DNA of 64,000 nucleotides from Deltaproteobacteria bacterium (lineage in GTDB: Bacteria; Myxococcota_A; UBA796; CAJQPC01), in the NCBI GenBank assembly GCA_016717595.1, contig JADKFE010000001.1, positions 124,001 to 188,000 on the forward strand, read 5' to 3'. Positions 29,622 through 37,008 of this stretch are shown one piece after another (position 1 is the stretch's first letter; every line of letters begins with the position of its first letter). Under the pieces are notes generated by a model, which had not been told where the DNA came from, ran no database searches, and was given only the letters and a program-made list of their open reading frames with translations. Both the position numbers and the translations under genes were made by a program.

Positions 29622-30413
29622 ATGCCCTCTGAGCCGCGTCCCGCATCCACCGTTCTTCTTCTGCGTGATGGCCCAGCCGGTCCGCAGGTCTTCATGGTGA
29701 AACGATCGGCGCGGATGGCGTTTATGCCGGACGCCCATGTTTTTCCAGGGGGGCGCGTGGATGTGTCGGACAGCGTCCTGCCGCTGTTCGGTGGCGCGTC
29801 GGACCGATCGCGCATCGGAGGCGACGGCGCGGCGGCCCTGCAGGCCGCGGCGATCCGCGAGACCTTCGAAGAGGCCGGCGTGCTGCTCGCTCGCGGCGGC
29901 GCGCCGAGCGTCGAGGATCGTCAGGCGCTCTTGCGCGGAGCGCTCGGCTTCGAGGCGTTGGTGGCGCGGCTGGGCCTTCACCTCGACGCTGAGGCGATCC
30001 GCCTCTGGTCGTGGTGGATCACCCCGGAGATCGAGCCCCGGCGCTACAGCACCCGCTTCTTTGTGGCCCAGGCCCCCGACGCCGCTGAGGCCAGCCACGA
30101 TGAGGGCGAGACGGTGCAGTCGGCGTGGTGGACGCCCGCCGAGGCCCTCGCCAAGTTTGAGGCCGGCCAGGTGCAGCTCGCGCCGCCGACCTTCGTGACC
30201 CTGCGGGAGCTTCTGCCCTACGAGCAGGCCGCTGACGTGCTCGCCGCCGCCGCCAGCCGCCGTGTGGTGCCCATCGAGCCCACGGGTGAGCTGCATGAGG
30301 ACGGCAGCGTCACCATCTACCTGCCCGGCGACCCTCTGCACCCCTCGCCAGACCGTGTGGACGGCCCCACCCGGGTGACCCTGCGCCAAGGCCGTTGGCT
30401 GGTTCACCGGTAG
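29622..30413 (+). CDS. Nudix hydrolase (NUDT19/CoA-diphosphatase-like)
   Basis: A 263-residue protein from the ATG at 29622. The Nudix box is split by an insertion of about 35 residues: FPGGRVD...AAAIRETFEEAGVLLA, with the REtfEEAG core intact. This arrangement, and the following WITPEIEPRRYSTRFFVAQ, is characteristic of the NUDT19-like branch, some members of which hydrolyse CoA or acyl-CoA derivatives. A C-terminal 60-residue extension (GSVTIYLPGDPLHPSP) is also typical. The substrate is not proven. It is divergent from the OmpA-family gene and 27 bp upstream of the subtilase. Confidence 0.85.
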   Translation: MPSEPRPASTVLLLRDGPAGPQVFMVKRSARMAFMPDAHVFPGGRVDVSDSVLPLFGGASDRSRIGGDGAAALQAAAIRETFEEAGVLLARGGAPSVEDRQALLRGALGFEALVARLGLHLDAEAIRLWSWWITPEIEPRRYSTRFFVAQAPDAAEASHDEGETVQSAWWTPAEALAKFEAGQVQLAPPTFVTLRELLPYEQAADVLAAAASRRVVPIEPTGELHEDGSVTIYLPGDPLHPSPDRVDGPTRVTLRQGRWLVHR

Positions 30414-30440
30414 GGAGACCTCTCGCACCCAGGAGTGACC

Positions 30441-31820
30441 GTGCGCCTCAGCCTCTGCGCGCTCTTGTTGGGGGCCCTGCCTGGACTCGCCGAGGCCGCG
30501 ACGCCCCGTCGTGGCCCGCCGCCGCCGAAGCCTCCAGAGACGGTGTGGGAGGAGGGCCGCCGCGACGACGTCGTCATCGTCAAGCTCAACGAGGGGGTGC
30601 GGGGTGTGCCGACCATGGACGGCGCCGAGGTGCGCCCGGTCTTTGAGGACGGCCTCGCCCTGCGCGCCTTGCGAGATGAGCTGGCCCCTGGCCTCGCCGA
30701 CCTCAGCCTGTACTACCGCGTCGAGGTGGCCCCGGGCTGGGGACCGGCCGTGGCCGACGCCTTCAACGAGCAGGACTGGGTAGAGCTCGCCACCTTGGCC
30801 CCCGAGGCCCAGCCGCCGCCGATGGACATCCCGCCGGAGACCCCAGACTTCAGCCCGCTCCAGATCTACCCCGAGGCGGCGCCCGACGGCTTCGGCGTCA
30901 CCTGGGCCCGGACCTGGCCCGGCGGCACAGGCGCGGGGGTCACGGTGGCGGACCTGGAGTACGGCTGGACGGCGGGGCACGAGGACCTGATCGCGGCAGA
31001 CGCCGCGGAGACCTGGGGTTTTGACAGCGGCTTGTATGAATACCACGGCAACGGGGTGCTCGGGATCCTCTTCGCCGGGGACAACGGGTATGGCGTCACC
31101 GGGCTGGTCCCCGAGGCCACGCCGATGGTGATCTTTCCCTTCGTCGAGGCCGACCTCTACGACATCGCCGCGGCCATCGCCGGGGCGACGACGCTGCTCG
31201 GCCCGGGGGATGTCCTGCTCATCGAGCAGCAGGCCTACGCCCAGGGCGCCTACTGCCCCGTCGAGGTCGACCAGGCGGTGTTTGACGCCATCAGCCTCGC
31301 GGTGGCCAAGGGCATCATCGTGATTGAGCCCGGCGGAAACGGCGCGCAGAACCTGGATGATCCCAAGTGGGGCGGCCGGTTTGACCGCGCGGTGCGCGAC
31401 TCCGGCGCGGTGATGGTCGGCGGAGGCATGCCCCCGGGCAAAGACGACCCGGCGCGCACCTGGTACCCCTACGGCGGCTCCTACGGCGCGCGGGTAGACG
31501 TGCAGGGCTGGTTCAGCGACACCGTCACCGTCGGCTCTGACAGCGCGGGGCTCAACGAGCTGTTTTTTCCCGACTCCGACCCGAACCAGGCGTACACGGC
31601 CCGCTTTGGGGGCACCTCTGGGGCCTCAGCGCAGCTCGCCGGGGTGGCCGGGGCGCTGAGCGCCATCCACCTGCACCTCCACGGCGCGCCGCCAGACCCG
31701 CTGCTCGTGCGGTCGTGGCTCGCCGCCTTCGGCACGCCGCAGCCGAGCTACGACGCCGCGAACCCCATCGGCCCTCAGCCGGATCTGGGGCGGGTCCTGC
31801 GCATGGGCCTCTTGCCGTGA
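30441..31820 (+). CDS. Secreted S8 (subtilisin-like) serine peptidase
   Basis: A 459-residue protein from the GTG at 30441, preceded by AGGAG with 5-bp spacing. The signal peptide MRLSLCALLLGALPGLAEAA is followed by a proline-rich linker. The S8 catalytic residues are in the standard order: Asp in VTVADLEYGW, His in YEYHGNGVLGILFA, and Ser in FGGTSGASAQLAGVAGAL (about residue 400). A pro-region of about 100 residues (VKLNEGVRGVPTMDG...) precedes the catalytic domain. It acts outside the cytoplasm; a target is not indicated by context. Confidence 0.88.
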   Translation: MRLSLCALLLGALPGLAEAATPRRGPPPPKPPETVWEEGRRDDVVIVKLNEGVRGVPTMDGAEVRPVFEDGLALRALRDELAPGLADLSLYYRVEVAPGWGPAVADAFNEQDWVELATLAPEAQPPPMDIPPETPDFSPLQIYPEAAPDGFGVTWARTWPGGTGAGVTVADLEYGWTAGHEDLIAADAAETWGFDSGLYEYHGNGVLGILFAGDNGYGVTGLVPEATPMVIFPFVEADLYDIAAAIAGATTLLGPGDVLLIEQQAYAQGAYCPVEVDQAVFDAISLAVAKGIIVIEPGGNGAQNLDDPKWGGRFDRAVRDSGAVMVGGGMPPGKDDPARTWYPYGGSYGARVDVQGWFSDTVTVGSDSAGLNELFFPDSDPNQAYTARFGGTSGASAQLAGVAGALSAIHLHLHGAPPDPLLVRSWLAAFGTPQPSYDAANPIGPQPDLGRVLRMGLLP

Positions 31821-31832
31821 AGGGGGCGCGGC

Positions 31833-33866
31833 TCAGGCGGTCTCGGCGAGGCGCTTGAGCTTCTGAAGCGCGGGGCGGGGGATGTCGAGCTCCAAGACGT
31901 CGCCGACGCGGCGGCCGCGCAGGGCGAGCACCTGGCCGTCGGGGAGCTCAAAGCGCAGGTTGGTGAAGGCGCCCTCGGCGGGCAGGCCCTCCACGTCGCT
32001 CACGTCGAGGCGCCGCTGGCTGAGCTGGTCGTGGTAATCCCGGGCGAAGGACGCCTGGGCGCGCCAGCGGGCCTGAAGCTCACCCTTCTCGGCGCTGCGC
32101 GTGAACAGCGGCTCCTCCCGGGGCGGCCTCGTGATCGGGGCGTCGGGGGGCGGCGGCGGGGGTGTTGGAGGTGTGGGTGTTGGCGGCGCGGCGGGGGGAG
32201 GCGCGGCGGGCGTTGGTGTCTTGTGGGCGACCGACACGGGCTCGGTGAGGCCGAGCACGTCGAGCAGCTCCTCCGGGTCGTCTACGCGGCTTGGCGGCGG
32301 CGGCGCCTCGTCTTTGGGGCGGCGGGGCGGGCGCGGCGGGGGCGCGTACTCCGAGGAGCCCGAGTCGGGGACCGGCTCATCAAACTGGAGGTCAAAGCCG
32401 ACGTTCTGACCCTGGGACGCGGCGGCCTCGTCAAAAGAGAGCCGAAAGCCCGCGCCTTCGGGGGGCGGCGACTGGATGTGCTCGACGCTGCGGTCGCTCA
32501 GGGTGTCGCCGAGGGTGTCACCAAAGCCCGAGAACCCGTCGTCTTGGGCGGGGCCGTCGTCAAAGAGGCCGCCGAAGAGGTCATCGAGCGCGGCGCTGGT
32601 GTCGGCGGCGGGCTCTGCGTCGTTGAGGAGCGTCGGGGAGTCCTCATCGGGCTCCGGCGCGGCGGTGACGCCGAGCTCGCCGAAGAGGTCGATCTCGGCG
32701 TCAAAGGTCGGGGCCGACTGCAGGCTCGGCTGAGACTCCAAGGCCTCAAGCTCGCCCAGGGCGTCTACGCCGTCAATAAACGCGTCGTTGTTGTCGGTCT
32801 GGGCGGGCGCGCCGAGGTCTGCCAAGTCGCCGAGGTCGCCGAGGTCACCGAGGTCGTCCAGGGTGAACGCCGGGGCGAGCGTGTCGGCGGCGTCGAGGTC
32901 GGGGCCGCCCAGATCCGCGAGATCCCCCAGGTCTGGGGCCGCGAGGGGCTCCTCTTGGGCGAGGAAGGCCTCCTCGTCGATGGAGTGAAGGCCGTCGAAG
33001 GTGACGGGATCTTCCTCAACCTCGATGCCGGAGAGAGACTCTTCGTTGAGGCCGCTCAAGTCGCCGCTCAGGGCGTCGCCGTCGAGCTCAAAGCCGAAGT
33101 CGCCGCTGAGGCTGGAGTCGTCTCCGCTGAGCTCCCCCTCGTCGTCGTCCATGCGGGCGACGCGCTCGCTGGCCAAAAACTCGGCGCTGATGCCTTGTCG
33201 GGCGGCCTCCTCGATGAGGGCGGCGAGGGGGGTGATGGCCGTTGGCTCATCGTCGGTGAAGTCGGCGGTGGGCTCGTCCCAGCCGGGCTCGGCGTCGGCG
33301 TCGGGCGCAGGGTCGGGGGCCAGGGCGGCCAAGGTGTCGGCGCGACCGGCTCCGCCGCCGCGGCCAAGCTCGCTTCGGCGCAGGGCCTCGCGGATCGCCC
33401 GGCGCCCCACGGAGAGGCCGCCCGCCTGATCCGTGTCTTCCGAGGAGCGGGGGTCGGACTCGTCGAGGATCTTGAGCGCCTCTTTGGTGATCGCCACAGG
33501 GCGACCCGGGCGTGGGTTGGGCGAGGCGGCGCTCGCCGAGAGGTCGGGATCCGGCGGCGGCGGCGGCGCGAGCTCATCGAGCCACGCGTCAAAACGTGAC
33601 CGATGTTCGGGTTCCATGCGGGTGATCACGCAGGTGAGATCCACCGCGTCGGGCACGTCCGCGGCGCGGGTGGCGTCGATGCGGCACCACCCGACGATCC
33701 AGGTGCCGCCCCCTGGCGGCGCGAGGGCGAACCGCACGGCCTCGCCCAAGGCCAGCCGCATCCGTGTGCGAAGGCCAAGGCGATGGGTGTCGAGCCACAT
33801 CGTGGCGCCCGTGCCGCGCGATCCTGCGCGGTCGAGGGCGACGGGTACACGGATCTCTGCGCGCAT
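31833..33866 (-). CDS. PilZ-like two-ended protein with long acidic low-complexity middle
   Basis: A 677-residue protein. Residues 1-100 form a beta-rich domain resembling PilZ (VRFALAPPGGGTWIVGWCRIDATR). About 400 residues of Asp/Glu/Leu-rich sequence follow, including tandem DLGDLGDLGDLADLG and SLSGDFG/ALSGDLSG repeats, then a Pro/Ala-rich linker. The C-terminal 80 residues (FARDYHDQLSQRRLDVSDVEGLP...LRGRRVGDVLELDI) resemble the PilZ-like domains of myxobacterial regulators. No c-di-GMP-binding RxxxR motif is obvious. A c-di-GMP role is conceivable, since a cyclase lies 8 kb away, but unproven. A tRNA-Sec gene lies just upstream on the other strand. Confidence 0.65.
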   Translation of the reverse strand: MRAEIRVPVALDRAGSRGTGATMWLDTHRLGLRTRMRLALGEAVRFALAPPGGGTWIVGWCRIDATRAADVPDAVDLTCVITRMEPEHRSRFDAWLDELAPPPPPDPDLSASAASPNPRPGRPVAITKEALKILDESDPRSSEDTDQAGGLSVGRRAIREALRRSELGRGGGAGRADTLAALAPDPAPDADAEPGWDEPTADFTDDEPTAITPLAALIEEAARQGISAEFLASERVARMDDDEGELSGDDSSLSGDFGFELDGDALSGDLSGLNEESLSGIEVEEDPVTFDGLHSIDEEAFLAQEEPLAAPDLGDLADLGGPDLDAADTLAPAFTLDDLGDLGDLGDLADLGAPAQTDNNDAFIDGVDALGELEALESQPSLQSAPTFDAEIDLFGELGVTAAPEPDEDSPTLLNDAEPAADTSAALDDLFGGLFDDGPAQDDGFSGFGDTLGDTLSDRSVEHIQSPPPEGAGFRLSFDEAAASQGQNVGFDLQFDEPVPDSGSSEYAPPPRPPRRPKDEAPPPPSRVDDPEELLDVLGLTEPVSVAHKTPTPAAPPPAAPPTPTPPTPPPPPPDAPITRPPREEPLFTRSAEKGELQARWRAQASFARDYHDQLSQRRLDVSDVEGLPAEGAFTNLRFELPDGQVLALRGRRVGDVLELDIPRPALQKLKRLAETA

Positions 33867-33955
33867 GGTCTTCCTGCCGAACGAACGCTGGGATTCTCTA
33901 CTCCGCAGCGCGAAGGCGCAAGCGCCTCTCGCCGTGATCAGGTTAGCTGAGCTGT

Positions 33956-34056
33956 GGCGGGCGTCGCCATCCCGGTGGAGGCCCCGGTCTTCAAAACCGG
34001 TAGAGGCGCGTCGAGAGGCGTCGTCTGGTGGGTTCGACTCCCATCGCCCGCCGCCA
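33956..34056 (+). tRNA. selC: tRNA-Sec (anticodon TCA)
   Basis: An 8-bp acceptor stem (GGCGGGCG pairing perfectly with CGCCCGCC), anticodon stem CCGGT/ACCGG with loop holding TCA, a long variable arm (about 20 nt) and a T-arm containing GGTTCGACTCC. CCA is encoded at the end. The long acceptor and extra arm together with the TCA anticodon identify the selenocysteine tRNA, which reads UGA. No selA, selB, selD or Sec-containing ORF is visible in the window. Confidence 0.93.
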
Positions 34057-34114
34057 CATTGATCATCAGAGCACGCGCCGAAACGTCTATGATGGTGAAA
34101 TAACTGGAGGCCGA

Positions 34115-34333
34115 ATGGACGATGTCATTCTTGAGGCCCTGCAGCTACCTCTCGCGCAGCGCCTGCGCCTGTTACGGCTTCTCTCCGAGAGCATCGAGGC
34201 GGCGCCGCTCGTAGAAGATGAAGAAGAGGATCGCTTAGATCTCGCGGCGGCCGATGAAGTGCGGGCTGCGCTCAAGGACGGGCGCGAGCAAATCTTGTCC
34301 TCAGATGAGGTTCGGCGGGCGTTGGGGTTGTAG
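34115..34333 (+). CDS. Antitoxin-like protein of a RelE/ParE-type toxin-antitoxin pair
   Basis: A 72-residue protein from the ATG at 34115, preceded by TGGAGG. It is mostly helical: a hydrophobic first helix (ILEALQLPLAQRLRLLRLLSESI) and a highly acidic middle (VEDEEEDRLDLAA), ending EVRRALGL. This matches the addiction-module antitoxins in which a short N-terminal dimerisation region is followed by a toxin-wrapping helix. It abuts the toxin gene with no gap. Base composition and codons are more AT-rich than neighbouring genes, consistent with acquisition next to selC. Confidence 0.75.
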   Translation: MDDVILEALQLPLAQRLRLLRLLSESIEAAPLVEDEEEDRLDLAAADEVRAALKDGREQILSSDEVRRALGL

Positions 34334-34714
34334 ATGGACGGCTACATGATTGAGTACACCAGCCGCGCTCTGCGTGATCTCAATGGTTTTGACGCTCAGG
34401 TCCGCGGTCGCTTGTTTCGAGCCACTGAGGCGCTACGTTTTGACCCTCACCCCCCTGCTAGCAAACGCCTAAAGGGTAGCGAGACGTTTCGGCTGCGGGT
34501 GGGCGACTACCGGGTCATTTACGAAGTTGGCAAGGACTTTCAGCTCCGTATACTCGTGCTGACGGTTGGTCATCGCCGCGAGTTCGAGCCTGCCCGCCCT
34601 CCGCCCCCCCAAGACCGGCCGTCGCTGCCTGCCTCAAGCCGCGAAGGTGGCCCAGGGCGCCGCGCTTCGAGGTGGGTGAGCGGGACGCGCAAGCGCAGCC
34701 CTCTCCTCTGTTGA
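34334..34714 (+). CDS. RelE/ParE-superfamily toxin with aberrant C-terminal tail
   Basis: The core (MIEYTSRALRDLNGFDAQVRGRL, RLKGSETFRLRVGDYRVIYEV and LRILVLTVGHRREFE) is a complete RelE/ParE fold of about 86 residues, with the basic RLRVGDYRVIY strand typical of mRNA-interferase or gyrase-targeting members. A start at 34346 (MIEYTS) is equally possible. The normal stop after HRREFE is missing, and a Pro/Arg/Ser-rich tail of about 40 residues with no family resemblance follows, which suggests a recombination junction downstream. It is paired with the antitoxin immediately upstream. Confidence 0.8.
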   Translation: MDGYMIEYTSRALRDLNGFDAQVRGRLFRATEALRFDPHPPASKRLKGSETFRLRVGDYRVIYEVGKDFQLRILVLTVGHRREFEPARPPPPQDRPSLPASSREGGPGRRASRWVSGTRKRSPLLC

Positions 34715-34740
34715 GGTTATGATGTGGGCAGGAGGCTTGA

Positions 34741-34923
34741 ATGATCGTGATCCTGCGATCCGGTGAAGACGGCTGGATCGTCGCCGAGGTGCCTGCGCTC
34801 CCTGGCTGCATCACCCAAGGGCGAACCAAAGAAGAAGCCCTGGCCAACGCCCTGGAAGCGGCGCTCCTCTGCTTAGAGGACACGCAGCCGGTCGAGATTG
34901 AGATCTCACAGATCGCCTGCTGA
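34741..34923 (+). CDS. hicB: HicB-like antitoxin
   Basis: A 60-residue protein with the HicB partial RNase-H-like fold: VILRSGEDGWIVAEVPALPGCITQGRTKEEALANALEAALLCLE. The PALPGC.TQG.T.EEAL signature is diagnostic. It lacks a C-terminal ribbon-helix-helix domain, like the minimal HicB forms. Its TGA overlaps the ATG of the hicA remnant by one base. Because hicA is broken, hicB is probably an orphan. Confidence 0.85.
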   Translation: MIVILRSGEDGWIVAEVPALPGCITQGRTKEEALANALEAALLCLEDTQPVEIEISQIAC

Positions 34924-35006
34924 TGCCTCCACTTCCGGTCATCTCAGGGCGCCAATGGGTCCGCGGCTTGGAGCGTCTGGGCTACCGTGTGGTGCGCCAG
35001 CGCGGG
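34923..35006 (+). pseudogene. hicA: hicA toxin remnant, truncated after 28 codons
   Basis: The frame starts MPPLPVISGRQWVRGLERLGY and continues RVVRQRG, which is the N-terminal half of HicA. The expected catalytic SH segment (GSHxxx) and the rest of the double-stranded RNA-binding-like fold are missing. Unrelated sequence begins at once and holds an inverted repeat. The frame stays open for another 67 codons, but these are Arg/Ala filler overlapping the convergent lipoprotein gene. The toxin is inactive as annotated. Confidence 0.75.
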
Positions 35007-35008
35007 AT

Positions 35009-35072
35009 AGCCCCTGACGAGCTACCGCAGGCTCGTTACCCGCGGCGGGCGGGAGATGAGGCGATAGGGGCT
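35009..35072. repeat. Nested inverted-repeat element at the hicA break
   Basis: An outer AGCCCCT (35009-35015) pairs with AGGGGCT (35066-35072), and an inner ACGAGC (35017-35022) pairs with GCTCGT (35031-35036). The element starts within 3 bp of the point where HicA homology ends. It resembles a small structured or REP/MITE-like insertion rather than a terminator, since no T-run follows. Confidence 0.45.
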
Positions 35073-35096
35073 CGTGTCGGCAGAGCCTTGTTGGCC

Positions 35097-35453
35097 CTAC
35101 TCCCCCGCCCCCTCCACGATCCAGTCCCGCACGAGGCCGATCGTCTCCTCATCCAAGGGCGTGCCCGGCGGCATCAGCTCGCCCTCGATGTCGGGCCCGC
35201 CCTCTAGCTTGTGCACGAGGTAGCTGGCGTCGGGGTCGCCGGGGACGACGTAGGGCAGGCCGGTGACGCTCTCGCCGCTCAGCAGGCGGTCGCGGTCGTC
35301 TGCGCTGCCGTCGAGGGTGAGCCCGCCCGTGCCGCTGCCGTGGCAGCTTGAGAAGGCGCACCCGGCGATGACGGTGTCGCTGACCTCCTGAAAAGCCACA
35401 GGCTCGGACGCGCAGGCGACCAGGAGGGGGACGAGCGGGAGGAGCAGGCGCAT
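35097..35453 (-). CDS. Small cytochrome-c-like lipoprotein with CX4CH motif
   Basis: A 118-residue product with a lipoprotein signal, MRLLLPLVPLLVAC (lipobox Cys14). The mature part has GCAFSSCHGS, i.e. C-x4-C-H in place of CxxCH, and then GGLTLDGS, VVPGDPDASYLVHKLEG, MPPGTPLDEETIGLVRDWIVEGA. The last motifs are those of planctomycete/PSD-type cytochrome c domains, with Met as a possible axial ligand. Haem attachment at CX4CH is plausible but not certain. It is the last gene of a three-lipoprotein operon behind the copper monooxygenase, separated by one base. Confidence 0.72.
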   Translation of the reverse strand: MRLLLPLVPLLVACASEPVAFQEVSDTVIAGCAFSSCHGSGTGGLTLDGSADDRDRLLSGESVTGLPYVVPGDPDASYLVHKLEGGPDIEGELMPPGTPLDEETIGLVRDWIVEGAGE

Positions 35454-35454
35454 C

Positions 35455-36414
35455 TCAGTTGCCGTCGCTGCAGATCCAGGGGAGCTTCGCGGGGTACACC
35501 AGCGCGAAGGTCACACACATCTCGTGGGGGAAGACGAGGTCTTCGGGCTCGTCGTTAAACCACTCGCAGGTGGTGGTGAGCTGGTCGCCTTGCTCAAACA
35601 TCAGCTCACCGGGCTCAAACTCCAGCATGTTCGGCGCGTCGCGGTAGACGGCGTCCCACACGGGCTCATCGACGAGCACCTCTTCAGGGCCGTCGCCGCG
35701 GGTGCGGGTGGTCTTGAACGACTTGCCCCACTCGTGCATGTGCCCGCCCATAAACAGGGCGTTCACGGGCTCTTGATCCCAGGTGCAGGTGAAGGTGCGG
35801 GTGTAGCTGTCGGTGCCCGCGGGGATCAAGAACTGGTCGGAGCTGAGCGCGAAGGGCGCGGCCCAGGTCTCGACCTGATCTTCAGGGATGACCTCAAACT
35901 GGGCCTCGTCGTGCACGAGGATGTCATCCGCCGTGGCGTTAATGTAGTGCGCCTGAACCACAAAACGCTGGTTGGACTGCAGGAGCACGGCCATGCCGTC
36001 GGGCAGGTCGAGCTCGTTCAGGGTGACGTCGTCGCGGCGCTCTAAGGTGCCGCCGAAGATGACGGGCTCCATGTTCTCCATCTGGAGGTCTTCGGTGGCG
36101 GTGCAGTCCCAGGTCTCGCCGTCGGGGATCTCACGCGCGGGGGTGGTCGTGCCGTACAGCACCAGGTGATGCCCGCCGGGGCCCTGGTAGTTCATCATGT
36201 GCACGATGCCGACGTCTTCGCCGGTGTAGGTGAGCGCGGTGCACATCTGAATATCGCTGTAGGCCGGGATCACGAGGTCCGGCGTCTCGAAGATGAGCGC
36301 GCCCTCGACGGGATCGGGGTAGTCCACGCGCAGATCGACGGGGCCGGTCTCCTCGTCGGGGGCGTCATTGCAGGCGACGGTGAACAGGGCGAGGGTGAGG
36401 AGCGGAGCGCGCAT
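35455..36414 (-). CDS. Copper type II ascorbate-dependent monooxygenase-like lipoprotein
   Basis: A 319-residue lipoprotein (MRAPLLTLALFTVAC, lipobox Cys15). It shows the two copper sites of the PHM/DBH family. The CuH-like site has GPGGHHLVLYG and a third His, probably AHYIN. The CuM-like site has GGHMHEWGKSF (HxH), with Met in FPHEMCV. The mononuclear copper pair hydroxylates C-H bonds of peptides or amines in eukaryotes; bacterial homologues are poorly characterised. Its partners upstream and downstream are a DTAPP-linker lipoprotein and a cytochrome-like lipoprotein, which could supply electrons. It is located outside the cytoplasm. Confidence 0.78.
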   Translation of the reverse strand: MRAPLLTLALFTVACNDAPDEETGPVDLRVDYPDPVEGALIFETPDLVIPAYSDIQMCTALTYTGEDVGIVHMMNYQGPGGHHLVLYGTTTPAREIPDGETWDCTATEDLQMENMEPVIFGGTLERRDDVTLNELDLPDGMAVLLQSNQRFVVQAHYINATADDILVHDEAQFEVIPEDQVETWAAPFALSSDQFLIPAGTDSYTRTFTCTWDQEPVNALFMGGHMHEWGKSFKTTRTRGDGPEEVLVDEPVWDAVYRDAPNMLEFEPGELMFEQGDQLTTTCEWFNDEPEDLVFPHEMCVTFALVYPAKLPWICSDGN

Positions 36415-36422
36415 GGGGCACC

Positions 36423-36914
36423 TCAGGGGTTGCGGAAGCCTAAGAAGATGACGCCCTCGGTGACGGTGTTCGCCACGACGAGGAGCTCGTTGTCGAAGGG
36501 CAGGGTGACCGGGTCGCCGGTGTCGGGGTCGGCGTTGTCGGGGTCTACGTTGTTGTCGCTGTCAAAGAAGCCCAAGGCGGTGACGTAGCCTGAAGGCAGG
36601 CCCTCGACGGTGAGCAGCACGTCTGTGGGCTCATAGGAGCTGAGGTCCACCGTCTCGATGAAGAGGCTGGCGAGGGCCTCGGCGCCCTCGTCGGGGCCGG
36701 CGCCGGTCACCTGCTCGCTCAAGTACAGGCTGCCCCGAAAGGTGCCCACCAAGGACTCGCCGTCGGCCAGGATGGCCTCGCCGTAGTCGTCGTCGATCTG
36801 CATCCGCAGCGCGAGATCGCCAAACCCCTCCACGGGGGCGGTGTCCACCGGCGGCGCGGTGTCTTCAGGCGTCTTCTCAGCGCAGGCGAGGGTGATGAGC
36901 AGCGCGAGCGGCAT
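36423..36914 (-). CDS. Hypothetical lipoprotein, first gene of copper-monooxygenase operon
   Basis: A 163-residue product from the ATG at 36914, which has an AGGAG ribosome-binding site and gives a clean signal peptide, MPLALLITLAC (lipobox Cys11); the longer in-frame start is rejected. A linker EKTPEDTAPPVDTAP follows, then a beta-rich domain (LALRMQIDDDYGEAILADG, FRGSLYLSEQVTG, VLLTVEGLPSGYVTALGFFDSDNN) with an EF-hand-like Asp-rich loop (DSDNNVDPDNADPDTGD). It lies 8 bp upstream of the monooxygenase gene. No family is recognised. Confidence 0.68.
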   Translation of the reverse strand: MPLALLITLACAEKTPEDTAPPVDTAPVEGFGDLALRMQIDDDYGEAILADGESLVGTFRGSLYLSEQVTGAGPDEGAEALASLFIETVDLSSYEPTDVLLTVEGLPSGYVTALGFFDSDNNVDPDNADPDTGDPVTLPFDNELLVVANTVTEGVIFLGFRNP

Positions 36915-37008
36915 CGGGGCTCCTGGGGGTGCGAGGCGGGAGTATAGCCCAAGCCCGAAAGAGTTTGCGATGCCGCGTGGATCCACCTGCTCGGCGGGCG
37001 AGCGCGGC

